From contig NZ_SDHX01000001.1 in NCBI RefSeq assembly GCF_004118375.1, positions 1,863,693 through 1,927,692 of the forward strand: a DNA stretch of 64,000 nucleotides, written 5' to 3'. Positions 28,228 to 37,730 of this stretch are shown here, piece after piece. The translations under genes and the position numbers were made by a program. Positions within the stretch are counted from its first letter, which is position 1; each line of letters opens with the position of its first letter. This stretch comes from Oleiharenicola lentus (GTDB lineage: Bacteria > Verrucomicrobiota > Verrucomicrobiia > Opitutales > Opitutaceae). The notes beneath the pieces were generated by a model, which saw nothing but the letters and a program-made list of their open reading frames with translations, did not search any database and was not told the DNA's origin.

Positions 28228-30381
28228 ATGGCTTTTTCCCCGGTCAGCAAGGACAGCGCGACGCTCGGTGATTTCGTCGGCCTGCTGCGCCTGCGCAAGG
28301 GTCTCGTCTTTCTCGTGCTCGCGCTCGTGGTCCTGACCACGCTCGGTGTCACCGCCTTGCTGCCCAAGTGGTATCTCTCCACGACCAAGATCAGCGTCCA
28401 GAAACCTGAGAGCGAGGTGAAGCTCTTCCAGGCCCAGAACAACAGCTACTACGATCCGTATTTCATCCAGGATCAGTTCAAGATCATCCAGTCGGAGAAA
28501 ATCATCTACCCGGTGATCGACGCCCTGGGGCTCAACGCGATCCTGGGAAAACAGCTGAACAACGGCGCGCCGCTGCCCTCGGCCATCACCTACAAATACA
28601 TGCTCGACAAGATGGTGCGGCCCGATGCGCCTCGCGCTTCGTCCATCATCGAGATCAACGTCTTCGCTCGCGACAACCGTCTGGCCGCCGAGATCGCCAA
28701 CGCCATTGCCCGGGTTTATGCCGAGGACCGCATCGCGCTTGCCACCGCCGACCAGCGCGAGGGTCTCGCCCAGCTCCGCAAGGAACTGGTGAAGCAGGAG
28801 CAGGCCGTGACCGACCAGCGCGATCATGTGGAGAAGCTTCGCAAGGAACTCGATATCGCCGGCGTCGATCTCAGCCAGCGTTACACTGACATGGACATCG
28901 AGACGCTGCGCCAGATGCAGAACTCGCTCATCGCCCTGCGCGTGGATGCCATCGGCCGCAAGACCCGCTGGGAGAGATTCCGGGGGATTCCCACCGCTGA
29001 CCGTCGCAACCTCGTCAATTCCGAGCTGATCCAGGACACCAACATCCAAAGCCTGCTGCAGGCCTACCTCGTCGCCGAGCAGAACGTCACGCGGCTGATG
29101 GGGCGCCTCGGTTCCGCCCATCCCGACCTCATTGCCGCGGTCGAGAATGGCGCCAAGATCCAGCAGCAGCTCGACAGCCAGCTCCGCGGGTATGAAAGCT
29201 CGCTGGAGATGGCCTACAAGGAGGCCGAGGCGCGGGTGACCGAGCTCGAACGCCAGCTGGCCCAAGCCAAGGTGGACCAGATCCTCTCGGCGCGTGAGCG
29301 CATGCGACCGTTTGAGGAAGCCACCACGAAGCTGGAAGATGAGCAGCGCTTGCTCACCACGCTCAAGCTGACTTTGCGCCAGCGGGAAATCGATTTTCAG
29401 GTGCCGAAAAAAACCATCGAGATCCTCAACACGGCCGAGCCCGCCAGCTACGCCAGCAAGCCCAACTGGCCGCTTAACATTCTCTTCGCCTTTGTGTTCG
29501 GCTCCATCCTCGGAGTGGGCGCGGCGGTGCTGCTCGAGTATTTTGACACCAGCTTCCGCAACGTGGCCGATGTCGAAGGCAAACTCGGGCTGCCGGTGCT
29601 CGGAGTCATTCCGCATCTGCCGGAACCGCCGGCGTTGCATGATGCCACGGCCCCGGAGGGCGAGCCTTACCGGGTGCTCCAGACCAATCTCAACCTGGCG
29701 CTGCCAGCGCGGCAGTCTTCGGTGCTGGTCGTGTTGTCGTCGGGACCTGGTGAAGGCAAGTCCACCACGCTGCGGCAGCTTGCGCTGTGCATGGCGGCCG
29801 CGGGGGAAAAGGTTCTGCTCATCGACTCCGACGTGCGCCGGCCCACTCAGCACAAGCTCGCGACCCTGCCGCGCGAGCCCGGTCTGACCGACATTGTGCT
29901 CAACAAGGTCGGCTGGGAGGCGGCCGTGCAGCGCGACAAATCCGGCCTGATTGATTTCATTCCCGCCGGCGCGCTCGCCAACAATATCACGCTGGGCCTG
30001 CTTTACGCGAACAAGCTGCGCGAACTCGTGGCCCATTGCCGCAGCCGTTACGACAAGGTGCTGTTCGATTCACCGCCGATCATCGGCGTGAGCGACGCTT
30101 CGGTGCTGGGGAGCCTGGCCGACGGCATCGTGCTGCTCATCCAGCATCGGAGAAATCCCGAGAGCATGGTGCAGCGGGCCAAGCAGATCATCGACCAGCA
30201 GGTGAAGGTGCCGGTGATCGGCGTGGTCCTCAACCAGGTCCCCACGGGATCGGGTGAAGACTACGGTTACTACACCAACAACTACTCCTATTATTCACAC
30301 GAGAAGCCGGCGGTCGCGGGCAAGGCGGCTGAACGAGGAGCCGAGCGGCTTGATCTCGACGAGAAACCCCGTCGGCGCTGA
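28228..30381 (+). CDS. Wzc-like polysaccharide co-polymerase / bacterial tyrosine autokinase
   Basis: A 717-residue protein. An N-terminal Wzz domain follows a membrane helix (about 26-46). A long coiled coil spans about 170-390 (QLRKELVKQEQAVTDQRDHV), then a second helix (about 412-435). The cytoplasmic BY-kinase domain has Walker A GPGEGKST (Lys511), Walker A' VLLIDSDVRRP and Walker B VLFDSPPI. A tyrosine cluster (YGYYTNNYSYY) is the expected autophosphorylation site. It controls chain length and export of exopolysaccharide. It is the final gene of the plus-strand cluster, with the Pro-rich tail EKPRRR at the C-terminus. Confidence 0.93.
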   Translation: MAFSPVSKDSATLGDFVGLLRLRKGLVFLVLALVVLTTLGVTALLPKWYLSTTKISVQKPESEVKLFQAQNNSYYDPYFIQDQFKIIQSEKIIYPVIDALGLNAILGKQLNNGAPLPSAITYKYMLDKMVRPDAPRASSIIEINVFARDNRLAAEIANAIARVYAEDRIALATADQREGLAQLRKELVKQEQAVTDQRDHVEKLRKELDIAGVDLSQRYTDMDIETLRQMQNSLIALRVDAIGRKTRWERFRGIPTADRRNLVNSELIQDTNIQSLLQAYLVAEQNVTRLMGRLGSAHPDLIAAVENGAKIQQQLDSQLRGYESSLEMAYKEAEARVTELERQLAQAKVDQILSARERMRPFEEATTKLEDEQRLLTTLKLTLRQREIDFQVPKKTIEILNTAEPASYASKPNWPLNILFAFVFGSILGVGAAVLLEYFDTSFRNVADVEGKLGLPVLGVIPHLPEPPALHDATAPEGEPYRVLQTNLNLALPARQSSVLVVLSSGPGEGKSTTLRQLALCMAAAGEKVLLIDSDVRRPTQHKLATLPREPGLTDIVLNKVGWEAAVQRDKSGLIDFIPAGALANNITLGLLYANKLRELVAHCRSRYDKVLFDSPPIIGVSDASVLGSLADGIVLLIQHRRNPESMVQRAKQIIDQQVKVPVIGVVLNQVPTGSGEDYGYYTNNYSYYSHEKPAVAGKAAERGAERLDLDEKPRRR

Positions 30382-30388
30382 ACCGGCC

Positions 30389-31033
30389 TTACCGCACGTT
30401 GCCGAAGGCGCTGAAGACGATGGCCTGACCGTCGGCGCCTCGGCCATGGAGGCGGAATGCCGCGCTGGCGGCGTTGTGGGTGGAGCGCGGTGAAACGTGC
30501 AGCCGGTAATGCTTTCCTGGCCTGATGGTCTCCAGTCTGGTCGCGAATGCATCACTGGTGCTTTTCACCTCCGTGAGGATGAGGCTCACCTCCGGGGCGA
30601 CGACAATCTCCACGATTTGCTCGACGCTCTCAGCCGCGACTTTCCATTCCAGGCTGCGGGGCGTGAGCTCCGCGGCTTCCGGGACATTGAGCTGCACCGT
30701 CAAAGCGACCGGCGTGGCGGATTCATCGGTCGTGACCAGGATGGTGCGCCGGAGCTGACCGTAGCGGTCGGCGAGGGAAAACCTGGCATTGATCCGGCCG
30801 CTTGCTCCGGGCGCGATCACCTTGGCGCTGGGAGTGGCCTCCAGGCAGTCGCAGCTCGAATCCACCCCGAGGATCGTGACGGGTTTCCCGGAGGTGTTGG
30901 TGAACTCGAAATACGCCTCGGCGTTCTTCTGCAGCGGCGCAGGATTGAGCGAGAGGTGCTGGGTTTTCCATTCGAGTGCGACGGCGGGCGCGGCGACGGA
31001 CAGAAGGATGAGGACGGCGGCGAGCGACTTCAT
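30389..31033 (-). CDS. DUF1573 family secreted protein
   Basis: A 214-residue protein with a signal peptide (MKSLAAVLILLSVAAPAVAL). The Ig-like domain (about 25-120) has FTNTSGKPVTILGVDSSCDC, the DUF1573 signature with its CxC pair, followed by GRINARFSL. A second beta domain (about 125-214) continues to the C-terminus. DUF1573 proteins are widespread in Bacteroidota and Planctomycetota-Verrucomicrobiota-Chlamydiota bacteria and have no firm function. The gene converges on the Wzc-like gene, with only 7 bp between the stop codons. Confidence 0.82.
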   Translation of the reverse strand: MKSLAAVLILLSVAAPAVALEWKTQHLSLNPAPLQKNAEAYFEFTNTSGKPVTILGVDSSCDCLEATPSAKVIAPGASGRINARFSLADRYGQLRRTILVTTDESATPVALTVQLNVPEAAELTPRSLEWKVAAESVEQIVEIVVAPEVSLILTEVKSTSDAFATRLETIRPGKHYRLHVSPRSTHNAASAAFRLHGRGADGQAIVFSAFGNVR

Positions 31034-31157
31034 GGGTGAACGCCGATGCAAACGCCGTTTCGCAGCGGCTGCAATCACCAGAAATATGCCGTGTGGGGCT
31101 ATCCCGGTTGCCTATCCGTGCGATCAGTAGCCTGAAGCGGCCTCTGGCCACGGCTGC

Positions 31158-31502
31158 TTAACGCAGCTGTTTGAGCGCCTCGGCCACTTGGGCGAACTCG
31201 GCCTTGAGCGAAGGGTAGGTGGCTGCGGCTTCGGCGAAGGCAGCGGCTTTGCCCTGCTTCTCCATTTCCAATGCAACCTGAGCCAAGCTCGTTGCGCCGA
31301 AATTGCTGCAGCTACCCTTGATCGTGTGCGCGGCGCGCTGGAGCAAAGGCGCATCCTGCGCGGCGAGCGCCTTGTCCAGTTCGGCGAAGCGTTGCGGCAC
31401 ATCCTCAAGGAACACATCAATCAGTTCGCGGAGAAACGCCGGGTCTTCGGGATTGAGGTCACGAAGGGCGGCAATGGCATCGGGATCAACGGTGGCGTTC
31501 AT
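31158..31502 (-). CDS. Histidine phosphotransfer (HPt) protein
   Basis: A 114-residue single-domain HPt starting MNATVDPDAIAALRDLNPED. The phospho-His is in RAAHTIKGSCSNFGATSLAQ, inside a four-helix bundle. It passes phosphate between a hybrid kinase and a response regulator. It sits 12 bp downstream of the GspE-like gene and in the same cluster as a CheY-like regulator and a hybrid kinase, its most likely partners. An upstream Met at 31526 is possible but overlaps the ATPase gene. Confidence 0.9.
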   Translation of the reverse strand: MNATVDPDAIAALRDLNPEDPAFLRELIDVFLEDVPQRFAELDKALAAQDAPLLQRAAHTIKGSCSNFGATSLAQVALEMEKQGKAAAFAEAAATYPSLKAEFAQVAEALKQLR

Positions 31503-31513
31503 GGCGTTTGGGG

Positions 31514-33238
31514 TCAGGAGGCCCATTCGAAGGAGGTGTTTTGCTCGATCTCGTCAATCGTGGTGAGCCCGAGGAGCACTTTGCGCAGACCGTCGTAACG
31601 GAGCGGCTTGTAGCCGACGCGAGCGGCGGCACGGGTGATTTCCTGGGTGCTTTTGCCCTCCGCGATCAGCTGGCGGACTTCCTCGGATACGAGCACCAGT
31701 TCGTGGAAGGCGATCCGGCCCTTGTAGCCGGTGCCACGGCAATGGGTGCAGCCCTTGCCGCGATAGAACGGAACCTCGGCGAGACCCTCTTCCTCGAAGT
31801 AGCGGAGCAGGACGTCACGGGAGGGATAGTAAGCCTCCTTGCAGCGTTCGCAAATGCGGGCGGCGAGGCGCTGGGCCAGCACGCCGATGACGGAGGGCGC
31901 GACCATGTAGGGCTCGACCCCGATTTCCATCAGGCGGGTGATGGCCTGCGGAGCTGTGCTGGTGTGCAGCGTGGCCAGCACGAGGTGGCCGGTGAGCGCC
32001 GCCTCGGTGGCGATCTTGGCGGTTTCCAGGTCGCGAATTTCACCGATGAGAATGACGTCCGGATCCTGGCGCAGGAAGGAGCGCAGCAAGGTGGAGAATT
32101 TCAGGTCGATGTGGCCGTTGACCTGACTTTGGGTGATGCCGTCGAGCTGAATTTCGACCGGATCCTCGATCGTGGCGATGTTGATGGAGGGGTCGTTGAT
32201 GTCGTTGAGCGTGGCGTAGAGCGTGGTGGTCTTGCCGCTGCCGGTTGGTCCAGTCACGAAGAGGATGCCGCTGGGATTCTGGGCGAGGCGCTTGAGCGGG
32301 TTAAGGATGGGCTGCGAGATCAGCATGCTCTCGAGCGTCACCATCGATTTTTTCCCCGTGGCGGCGAGAACACGTATGACCACTTTCTCGCCGTGCGAGG
32401 AGGGGGTGCTGGAGAAGCGGAAGTTGGCCTTGCTGGTGCCGATGGTGAGCGAGAAGCGGCCGTCCTGCGGGAAGCGCGACTCGGCAATGTTGAGGTTGCA
32501 GAGGATTTTCAGGCGGGTGACGAGGGCCTGATGGAGTTTGCGCGTGAAAGTGATCACCTCGCGGAGCTTGCCATCCACGCGGAACCGGATGCGGGACTGG
32601 AATTCCAGCGGCTCGATATGGACGTCCGTAGCCCGTTCGCGCAGGGCGTAGTAGATCAGCTCGTCCAGCACCTTCACAAGCGATTCGGACTCCGCGATGG
32701 CATCCAGGCTGGCCGTGGTCGGATTCTTTTCCGCCTGACGGAACAGGTTGGACCGTTCCAATTCGCCCAGACTGTCCACGAGGGTCTTCTCGGTGCTGTA
32801 TTGGATGGAAATGGCGTCCTGAATCTCATTGGGCAGACAGAACACCGGGCTGACCGGCACTTGGGCGATCTGCTGGAGACGATTGACGAGGCTGGTGTCC
32901 TCGGGGGCGGTCATCGCCACGGTCAACACACCGTCGATCATGTAAAGGCCGATGGCGGTGACTTTCTTGGCAATCTCGACCGGAATTTTTTCCACAGCCT
33001 CCTCGGTGATCGTGGAAGCGAGGACGTCCACGTAGGCGATCTTGATGGAGTTGGACCAGAGACGGCAGGCCTCGTCCTTGGGCAGCAGCTTTTGCTCAAC
33101 CATCGCTTGCAGTTGCTCGAGCGTGCCGTGGCCATGCTGCTGGCCGAGCACGTCCAGCAGCATTTTTTCCGCCATGCCGAGGTAAGGCAGCTGACCGACC
33201 AGCTCGAGAAAGGCGTTATTTTTCGGCTTTGAGAGCAC
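31514..33238 (-). CDS. GspE/PilB-type assembly ATPase
   Basis: A 574-residue ATPase. The N-terminal region (1-180) is of GspE_N/MshEN type. The core has Walker A GPTGSGKTT (Lys336), an Asp box and IRDLETAKIATEAALTGHLV, and the His box LATLHTSTAP. A zinc-binding tetracysteine (CERC about residue 463 and CTHC about 25 residues later) is present, which separates GspE/PilB from retraction ATPases. It powers pilus or pseudopilus assembly at the inner membrane. Here it is embedded in a signalling cluster rather than in a pilus operon, and no other secretion genes are adjacent. Confidence 0.93.
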   Translation of the reverse strand: MLSKPKNNAFLELVGQLPYLGMAEKMLLDVLGQQHGHGTLEQLQAMVEQKLLPKDEACRLWSNSIKIAYVDVLASTITEEAVEKIPVEIAKKVTAIGLYMIDGVLTVAMTAPEDTSLVNRLQQIAQVPVSPVFCLPNEIQDAISIQYSTEKTLVDSLGELERSNLFRQAEKNPTTASLDAIAESESLVKVLDELIYYALRERATDVHIEPLEFQSRIRFRVDGKLREVITFTRKLHQALVTRLKILCNLNIAESRFPQDGRFSLTIGTSKANFRFSSTPSSHGEKVVIRVLAATGKKSMVTLESMLISQPILNPLKRLAQNPSGILFVTGPTGSGKTTTLYATLNDINDPSINIATIEDPVEIQLDGITQSQVNGHIDLKFSTLLRSFLRQDPDVILIGEIRDLETAKIATEAALTGHLVLATLHTSTAPQAITRLMEIGVEPYMVAPSVIGVLAQRLAARICERCKEAYYPSRDVLLRYFEEEGLAEVPFYRGKGCTHCRGTGYKGRIAFHELVLVSEEVRQLIAEGKSTQEITRAAARVGYKPLRYDGLRKVLLGLTTIDEIEQNTSFEWAS

Positions 33239-33404
33239 GACGGGGACGTTTTTTGGAGAACAGCTTGCCGATCTCGACCTGGTCCAGTTTTTCCATGGCG
33301 AAGGCCGGGGCCTCGCGCTCGAGTTTTACCTCGCGCAGCAATTGCGGGAGCGAATAGCGCACGCCGTTTAGCTGAAACGCATCGGTCTGGTTCGTCTCGC
33401 TCAT
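33216..33404 (-). CDS. Small protein of unknown function (62 aa)
   Basis: A 62-residue basic protein starting MSETNQTDAFQLNGVRYSLP. It contains QLLREVKLEREAPAFAMEKL and a Lys/Arg-rich tail (KLFSKKRPRRALKAEK). It overlaps the CheY-like stop by 4 bp and the start of the ATPase gene by 23 bp, so it appears translationally coupled to both. No family is recognised. Overlap on both sides and a sensible start argue that it is a real gene. It may modulate the ATPase or bind nucleic acid, but that is a guess. Confidence 0.6.
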   Translation of the reverse strand: MSETNQTDAFQLNGVRYSLPQLLREVKLEREAPAFAMEKLDQVEIGKLFSKKRPRRALKAEK

Positions 33405-33808
33405 GGGGCGGCGGCCTCCGTGTTGCCGGGGCCGAAACAATCGGCGATGATTTCCTCAAACCGGGCGCTCAGCTCCTCGCGGGGCGTGTCCTTGCGAATA
33501 TAGTCCGTGGCGCCCAGGCGCACGCATTCCTCGACGGTTTGGCGGTTGGTGAGGGAGGTGAGCATGACCACGATGGCGTCGGGATCGTGCTGCCGGATTT
33601 GCCCGAGCGCCTGCAGGCCGTCCATGTTGGGCATGTTGACATCCATCAGCACCATGTCTGGCCGATGTTCCTGGTAGAGTGCCACCGCTTGGGCGCCATC
33701 ACTGGCTTCAAGGATGCGCGGGTTGTCGTATTTGCGCAGCACAAGGCTGATAAACTTCCGAATGTGCGCCTCGTCGTCGGTCAGAAGGATGCTTTGGGGG
33801 TAGCTCAT
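33401..33808 (-). CDS. Single-domain response regulator (CheY-like)
   Basis: A 135-residue receiver domain starting MSYPQSILLTDDEAHIRKFI. The acidic pocket is DDE, the phospho-acceptor Asp is in MVLMDVNMPNMDG, the Thr is in VVMLTSLTN and the Lys is in DYIRKDTP. No output domain exists, so it acts by protein contact. It overlaps the hybrid kinase gene by 4 bp and is followed by the small protein and the GspE-like ATPase, suggesting that it regulates pilus-type machinery. Confidence 0.93.
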   Translation of the reverse strand: MSYPQSILLTDDEAHIRKFISLVLRKYDNPRILEASDGAQAVALYQEHRPDMVLMDVNMPNMDGLQALGQIRQHDPDAIVVMLTSLTNRQTVEECVRLGATDYIRKDTPREELSARFEEIIADCFGPGNTEAAAP

Positions 33809-34956
33809 GCGGCGAGAAGGGGACGGGGGAACGTGATGCGGAAAATGCTGCCGCCAGCCGGGGCGTTTTCGGCCGAGATGCTGCCGCCGTGGGACTCCAT
33901 GATCCGCTTGCAGATCGCGAGGCCCAATCCGGTGCTCTTCTCGCCGGCGGTTGGCTTCACGGAGGTTTGGCTGAAATCCTTGAACAGCTTGTGGCGCTCG
34001 CTCTCCGGGATACCGGGGCCCTGATCGCGCACCAACACCGAGCAGCCCTGCTCGTGGTGCTCGACGTTCACATGGATGACCGAGTTGGGCGGCGAGAACT
34101 TAATCGCGTTGCTGAGCAGGTTGTCGATGACCTGCTTGATCTTGTCGCCATCGATGTGGAGCTCGGTCTCGGCGTCGATGCCTTCCAGCTCGATGCGGGA
34201 ACCCTTTTTGGCGGCGTTGATGTTGTTCAGGTAAACGGATTTGTTGAGCAGTTCGGCAATGGGGCGGATCTCGGGATGGATCTTCAGCTCGCCGGACTCG
34301 ATCACGGAGATGTCGAGCAGCTCGTTAACCATGGTGAGCATGGACTGGCTGGTTTCCTGAATGGTCTTAACCAAGTCCAGCTGCTCCGCGCTGATCTCAC
34401 CGACGGTGCCGTCGGCGAGGAAGTCGGCCAACCCGCGGATGGAGGCGAGGGGATTGCGGAGGTCGTGAGCCACGATGCCGAGCAGCTTGTTTTTGGAAGC
34501 GTTGGCCGCACTGAGCTGGGCCACCAACTGGCGCTGCTGCTCGTTGAGCAGTCGGTTTTGCAGGTGCGTGCGCAGGCGCGCGAGTGCCTCGCGGGCCTTG
34601 AACGGCTTGGGTAGGTAATCCACGCCGCCGGCGGCCAGGCCCTCGACGACGTCGTCGGATTCGGACTTGGCGGTAATGAAAATCACCGGCGCGAGCAGCT
34701 CGCCGTGTTTGGTTTTGAGGGTGCGGCAGGTTTCAAAGCCATTGATCCCGGGCATCATCACATCGAGGAGGACGAGATCAGGTTTGAACTCGTCGTAAGC
34801 GACCAATGCCTCCTCGCCGGAGTGCACGGAGCGAAGTTCGTAACCCTCTGTCTTGAGGATACCTGTCAAAATACGCACATTCAGCCGGTCGTCATCTACG
34901 ATGAGGACTCGGCGACCAGCCAGCTCAGGCTTGGGCGTCTCTGGGGATGGGTTCAT
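33805..34956 (-). CDS. Response regulator fused to C-terminal histidine kinase
   Basis: A 383-residue protein starting MNPSPETPKPELAGRRVLIV. A receiver domain (15-135) has the Asp in LVLLDVMMPGING and the Lys in YLPKPFK. A coiled linker leads to HisKA with the phospho-His in GIVAHDLRNPLASIRG, and HATPase_c with DQGPGIPESE and STGLGLAICKRI. It is the first gene of a five-gene minus-strand operon with CheY-like, 62-aa, GspE-like and HPt genes. Its receiver-kinase order matches the protein at 15237. It diverges from metK. Confidence 0.93.
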   Translation of the reverse strand: MNPSPETPKPELAGRRVLIVDDDRLNVRILTGILKTEGYELRSVHSGEEALVAYDEFKPDLVLLDVMMPGINGFETCRTLKTKHGELLAPVIFITAKSESDDVVEGLAAGGVDYLPKPFKAREALARLRTHLQNRLLNEQQRQLVAQLSAANASKNKLLGIVAHDLRNPLASIRGLADFLADGTVGEISAEQLDLVKTIQETSQSMLTMVNELLDISVIESGELKIHPEIRPIAELLNKSVYLNNINAAKKGSRIELEGIDAETELHIDGDKIKQVIDNLLSNAIKFSPPNSVIHVNVEHHEQGCSVLVRDQGPGIPESERHKLFKDFSQTSVKPTAGEKSTGLGLAICKRIMESHGGSISAENAPAGGSIFRITFPRPLLAA

Positions 34957-35000
34957 TGTCGTAATGCGCAGCCAGTTATACGGCACGCACCAGATTCTTC

Positions 35001-35077
35001 CTTAGGGTTATTTGGCGCCGCCCTAAGATATATCATGAAATCCTGATGCGATGATATTTTACTTGCTCGCCGGCGAG
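35001..35077. promoter_or_regulatory. Palindrome-rich leader of metK
   Basis: Three inverted repeats lie in a row in the 140-bp region between the kinase gene and metK: cttaggg (35001-35007) with ccctaag (35021-35027); atatcat (35029-35035) with atgatat (35051-35057); and the perfect palindrome ctcgccggcgag (35066-35077). The AT-rich middle repeat looks like an operator of a helix-turn-helix repressor and overlaps the likely promoter. I could not match a known SAM or SAH riboswitch here. Confidence 0.5.
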
Positions 35078-35096
35078 TTGTGCCGTTCTTTGCGTC

Positions 35097-36272
35097 ATGG
35101 CTAATTCCTTTGTTTTCTCCTCCGAGTCCGTGGGCGAAGGCCACCCGGACAAAGTTGCCGACCTCATTTCCGACAGCGTGCTCGACGCCTGCCTCGCGCA
35201 GGACAAGCACAGCCGCGTCGCCTGCGAGACTTTGGTGAAGTCCAATGTCGCCGTCGTGGCCGGCGAGATCACGACCAAGGCGAAGGTCGATTTCGAATCC
35301 ATCATCCGCAGTGCCGTGCGTGAGATTGGCTACGTGAACGACGACGACGTCTTCCACGCCGACAAGATTTTCATCAACAACTACCTCACCGGCCAGTCGC
35401 CCGACATCGCCCAGGGTGTGGACGCCAAGAAGGCCAAGGGAAAGAAGACCGCCGAGCAGGGCGCCGGCGACCAAGGCATCATGTTCGGTTACGCGTGCAA
35501 TGAGACGCCCGAACTCATGCCGACCCCCATCATGTTCGCGCATCGCCTCGGCCGGAAGCTCACCGAGATCCGCAAGAGCGGCAAGGTGAAGTGGCTCCGC
35601 CCCGACGCGAAGTCCCAGGTCTCGATCCGTTATGAAAACGACACACCCGTCGAGGTGGTGAATGTCGTCATCTCGACCCAGCACGCGGCCGACGTCGAGC
35701 ACGCCGAGATCGAGTCTTATCTCATCGAGAACGTCATCAAGAAGGTGATTCCGGCCCGCATGCTGAACAAGAACACGGAATACCTCATCAACCCGACTGG
35801 TCGCTTCGTCATTGGTGGCCCGCAGGGCGACACCGGTCTGACCGGCCGCAAGATCATCGTGGACACCTACGGTGGCTGGGGCCGCCACGGCGGCGGCGCC
35901 TTCTCGGGCAAGGATCCGTCGAAGGTGGACCGCTCCGCCGCCTACATGGGCCGTTGGGTCGCCAAGAACATTGTCGCCGCCGGCCTCGCCACGCACGCTG
36001 AGATCCAGTTCGCCTACGCCATCGGCCACCCGCAGCCGGTATCCGTGCGCGTTGAGACCTTTGGCACTGCCAAGCTTGGCATCTCTGACGAGCAGATCAC
36101 GGCCGCTGTCCAGCAGGTCTTCAGCTTCAAGCCCGCCGACATCGTGGCGCAGCTCAACCTCCTCCGTCCGATCTACCGCCAGACGACCAACTACGGTCAC
36201 TTTGGCAAGGCCGGTCTCCCGTGGGAAACCACCAACAAGGCCGCCGCTCTTCGCGCCGCCATCAAGCACTAA
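35097..36272 (+). CDS. metK: S-adenosylmethionine synthetase
   Basis: A 391-residue enzyme starting [20 protein letters not shown]. The ATP-binding motif [18 protein letters not shown] and the P-loop-like [19 protein letters not shown] are both intact. It makes S-adenosylmethionine from methionine and ATP. The C-terminal region ([13 protein letters not shown]) matches the family. It forms an operon with ahcY, 18 bp downstream, which recycles the product of SAM-dependent methylation. Its leader holds three inverted repeats. Confidence 0.98.
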   Translation: MANSFVFSSESVGEGHPDKVADLISDSVLDACLAQDKHSRVACETLVKSNVAVVAGEITTKAKVDFESIIRSAVREIGYVNDDDVFHADKIFINNYLTGQSPDIAQGVDAKKAKGKKTAEQGAGDQGIMFGYACNETPELMPTPIMFAHRLGRKLTEIRKSGKVKWLRPDAKSQVSIRYENDTPVEVVNVVISTQHAADVEHAEIESYLIENVIKKVIPARMLNKNTEYLINPTGRFVIGGPQGDTGLTGRKIIVDTYGGWGRHGGGAFSGKDPSKVDRSAAYMGRWVAKNIVAAGLATHAEIQFAYAIGHPQPVSVRVETFGTAKLGISDEQITAAVQQVFSFKPADIVAQLNLLRPIYRQTTNYGHFGKAGLPWETTNKAAALRAAIKH

Positions 36273-36290
36273 TCCTCAACGCTCATCACC

Positions 36291-37721
36291 ATGGCCACCG
36301 CCACCACCAGCGCTACAGTCGCGAAGGAATACAAAGTTAAGGACATCGGGCTCGCCGACTGGGGCCGCAAGGAAATCGCCGTCGCCGAGCACGAGATGCC
36401 CGGTCTGGTCTCTGTCCGCAAAAAATTCGGCCCGGGCAAGCCCCTCAAAAACGTGCGCATCACCGGCTCGCTGCACATGACGATCCAGACCGCCGTCCTC
36501 ATCGAGACCCTTAAAGAGCTCGGCGCCGACGTCCGTTGGGCCTCGTGCAACATCTTCTCGACCCAGGATCATGCCGCTGCGGCCATCGCCGCTGCCGGCA
36601 CTCCGGTCTTCGCCTGGAAGGGCGAGACGCTCGAGGAATACTGGGACCTCACCCTGCAGGCCGTGACCTTCCCCGGCGGCAAGGGCCCGCAACTCGTCGT
36701 GGACGACGGCGGCGACGTGACGCTCCTTATCCACAAGGGCTGCGAACTCGAAGAGGGCAGCGACTGGGTCAACACCTCTTCCGGCTCCCACGAGGAGCAG
36801 GTCATCAAGAACCTGCTTAAAAAGGTCCACAAGGAGGACCCGCTCAAGTGGACCACGATGGTAAAGGAGTGGCGCGGCGTTTCGGAGGAGACCACCACCG
36901 GCGTGCACCGCCTCTATCAGATGATGGAGAAGGGCAAGCTCCGCGTCCCCGCCATCAACGTCAACGACTCGGTCACGAAGTCGAAGTTCGACAATCTCTA
37001 CGGCTGCCGCGAGTCCCTCGCCGACGGCCTCAAGCGCGCCACCGACGTCATGATCGCCGGCAAGGTCGCCTGCGTGTGCGGCTATGGCGACGTGGGCAAG
37101 GGCTCCGCGTTTTCGCTCAAGGGCTTCGGTGCCCGCGTCATCGTCACCGAGATCGACCCCATCAACGCCCTGCAGGCCGCAATGGAGGGCTTCGAGGTCA
37201 ACACGATCGAGTCCACCCTCGGCACGGCCGACATCTACGTCACCACGACCGGCAACAAGGACATCATCACGCTTGAGCACATGCGCGCGATGAAGGACCA
37301 GGCCATCGTCTGCAACATCGGCCACTTCGACAATGAGATCCAGGTGGACCGCCTGAACGCCTCGGATGCCAAGCGCACCAACATCAAGCCGCAATACGAC
37401 ATGTATACCTTCCCCAAGGGGAACAGCATCTACATGCTCGCCGAGGGCCGCCTCGTGAACCTCGGTTGCGCCACCGGCCACCCGTCGTTCGTGATGTCCA
37501 ACTCCTTCACCAACCAGACGCTCGCGCAGCTGGACCTGTGGAAGAACAAGGACACTTACAAGGTCGGCGTTTATCGCCTGCCCAAGCACCTCGACGAGGA
37601 GGTCGCCCGCCTGCACCTCGAGAAGATCGGCGCCAAGCTGACCGTCCTCTCGAAGGCTCAGGCCGAATACCTCGGCGTCCCCGTCGAGGGCCCCTACAAG
37701 CCCGAGCACTACCGCTATTAA
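36291..37721 (+). CDS. ahcY: Adenosylhomocysteinase
   Basis: A 476-residue NAD-dependent enzyme. The substrate domain has [20 protein letters not shown]. The NAD-binding motif is [20 protein letters not shown], and the C-terminus KPEHYRY is characteristic. It hydrolyses S-adenosylhomocysteine to adenosine and homocysteine, relieving product inhibition of methyltransferases. It is the second gene of the metK-ahcY operon and is followed by a strong terminator. Confidence 0.98.
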   Translation: MATATTSATVAKEYKVKDIGLADWGRKEIAVAEHEMPGLVSVRKKFGPGKPLKNVRITGSLHMTIQTAVLIETLKELGADVRWASCNIFSTQDHAAAAIAAAGTPVFAWKGETLEEYWDLTLQAVTFPGGKGPQLVVDDGGDVTLLIHKGCELEEGSDWVNTSSGSHEEQVIKNLLKKVHKEDPLKWTTMVKEWRGVSEETTTGVHRLYQMMEKGKLRVPAINVNDSVTKSKFDNLYGCRESLADGLKRATDVMIAGKVACVCGYGDVGKGSAFSLKGFGARVIVTEIDPINALQAAMEGFEVNTIESTLGTADIYVTTTGNKDIITLEHMRAMKDQAIVCNIGHFDNEIQVDRLNASDAKRTNIKPQYDMYTFPKGNSIYMLAEGRLVNLGCATGHPSFVMSNSFTNQTLAQLDLWKNKDTYKVGVYRLPKHLDEEVARLHLEKIGAKLTVLSKAQAEYLGVPVEGPYKPEHYRY

Positions 37722-37730
37722 CTTCATCTC

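Noticed and set aside
28195-30036. 613-codon minus-strand frame opposite the Wzc-like gene
   Set aside because: The plus-strand frame carries the BY-kinase motifs and the tyrosine tail; the opposing frame is motif-free.
31508-33232. 574-codon plus-strand frame opposite the GspE-like ATPase
   Set aside because: Its length equals that of the real gene because of codon bias mirrored across strands. No domain is seen.
34957-35096. SAM or SAH riboswitch upstream of metK
   Set aside because: Inverted repeats are present, but I could not place the conserved core of SAM-I, SAM-II, SAM-IV or SAH riboswitches. A covariance-model search would decide.
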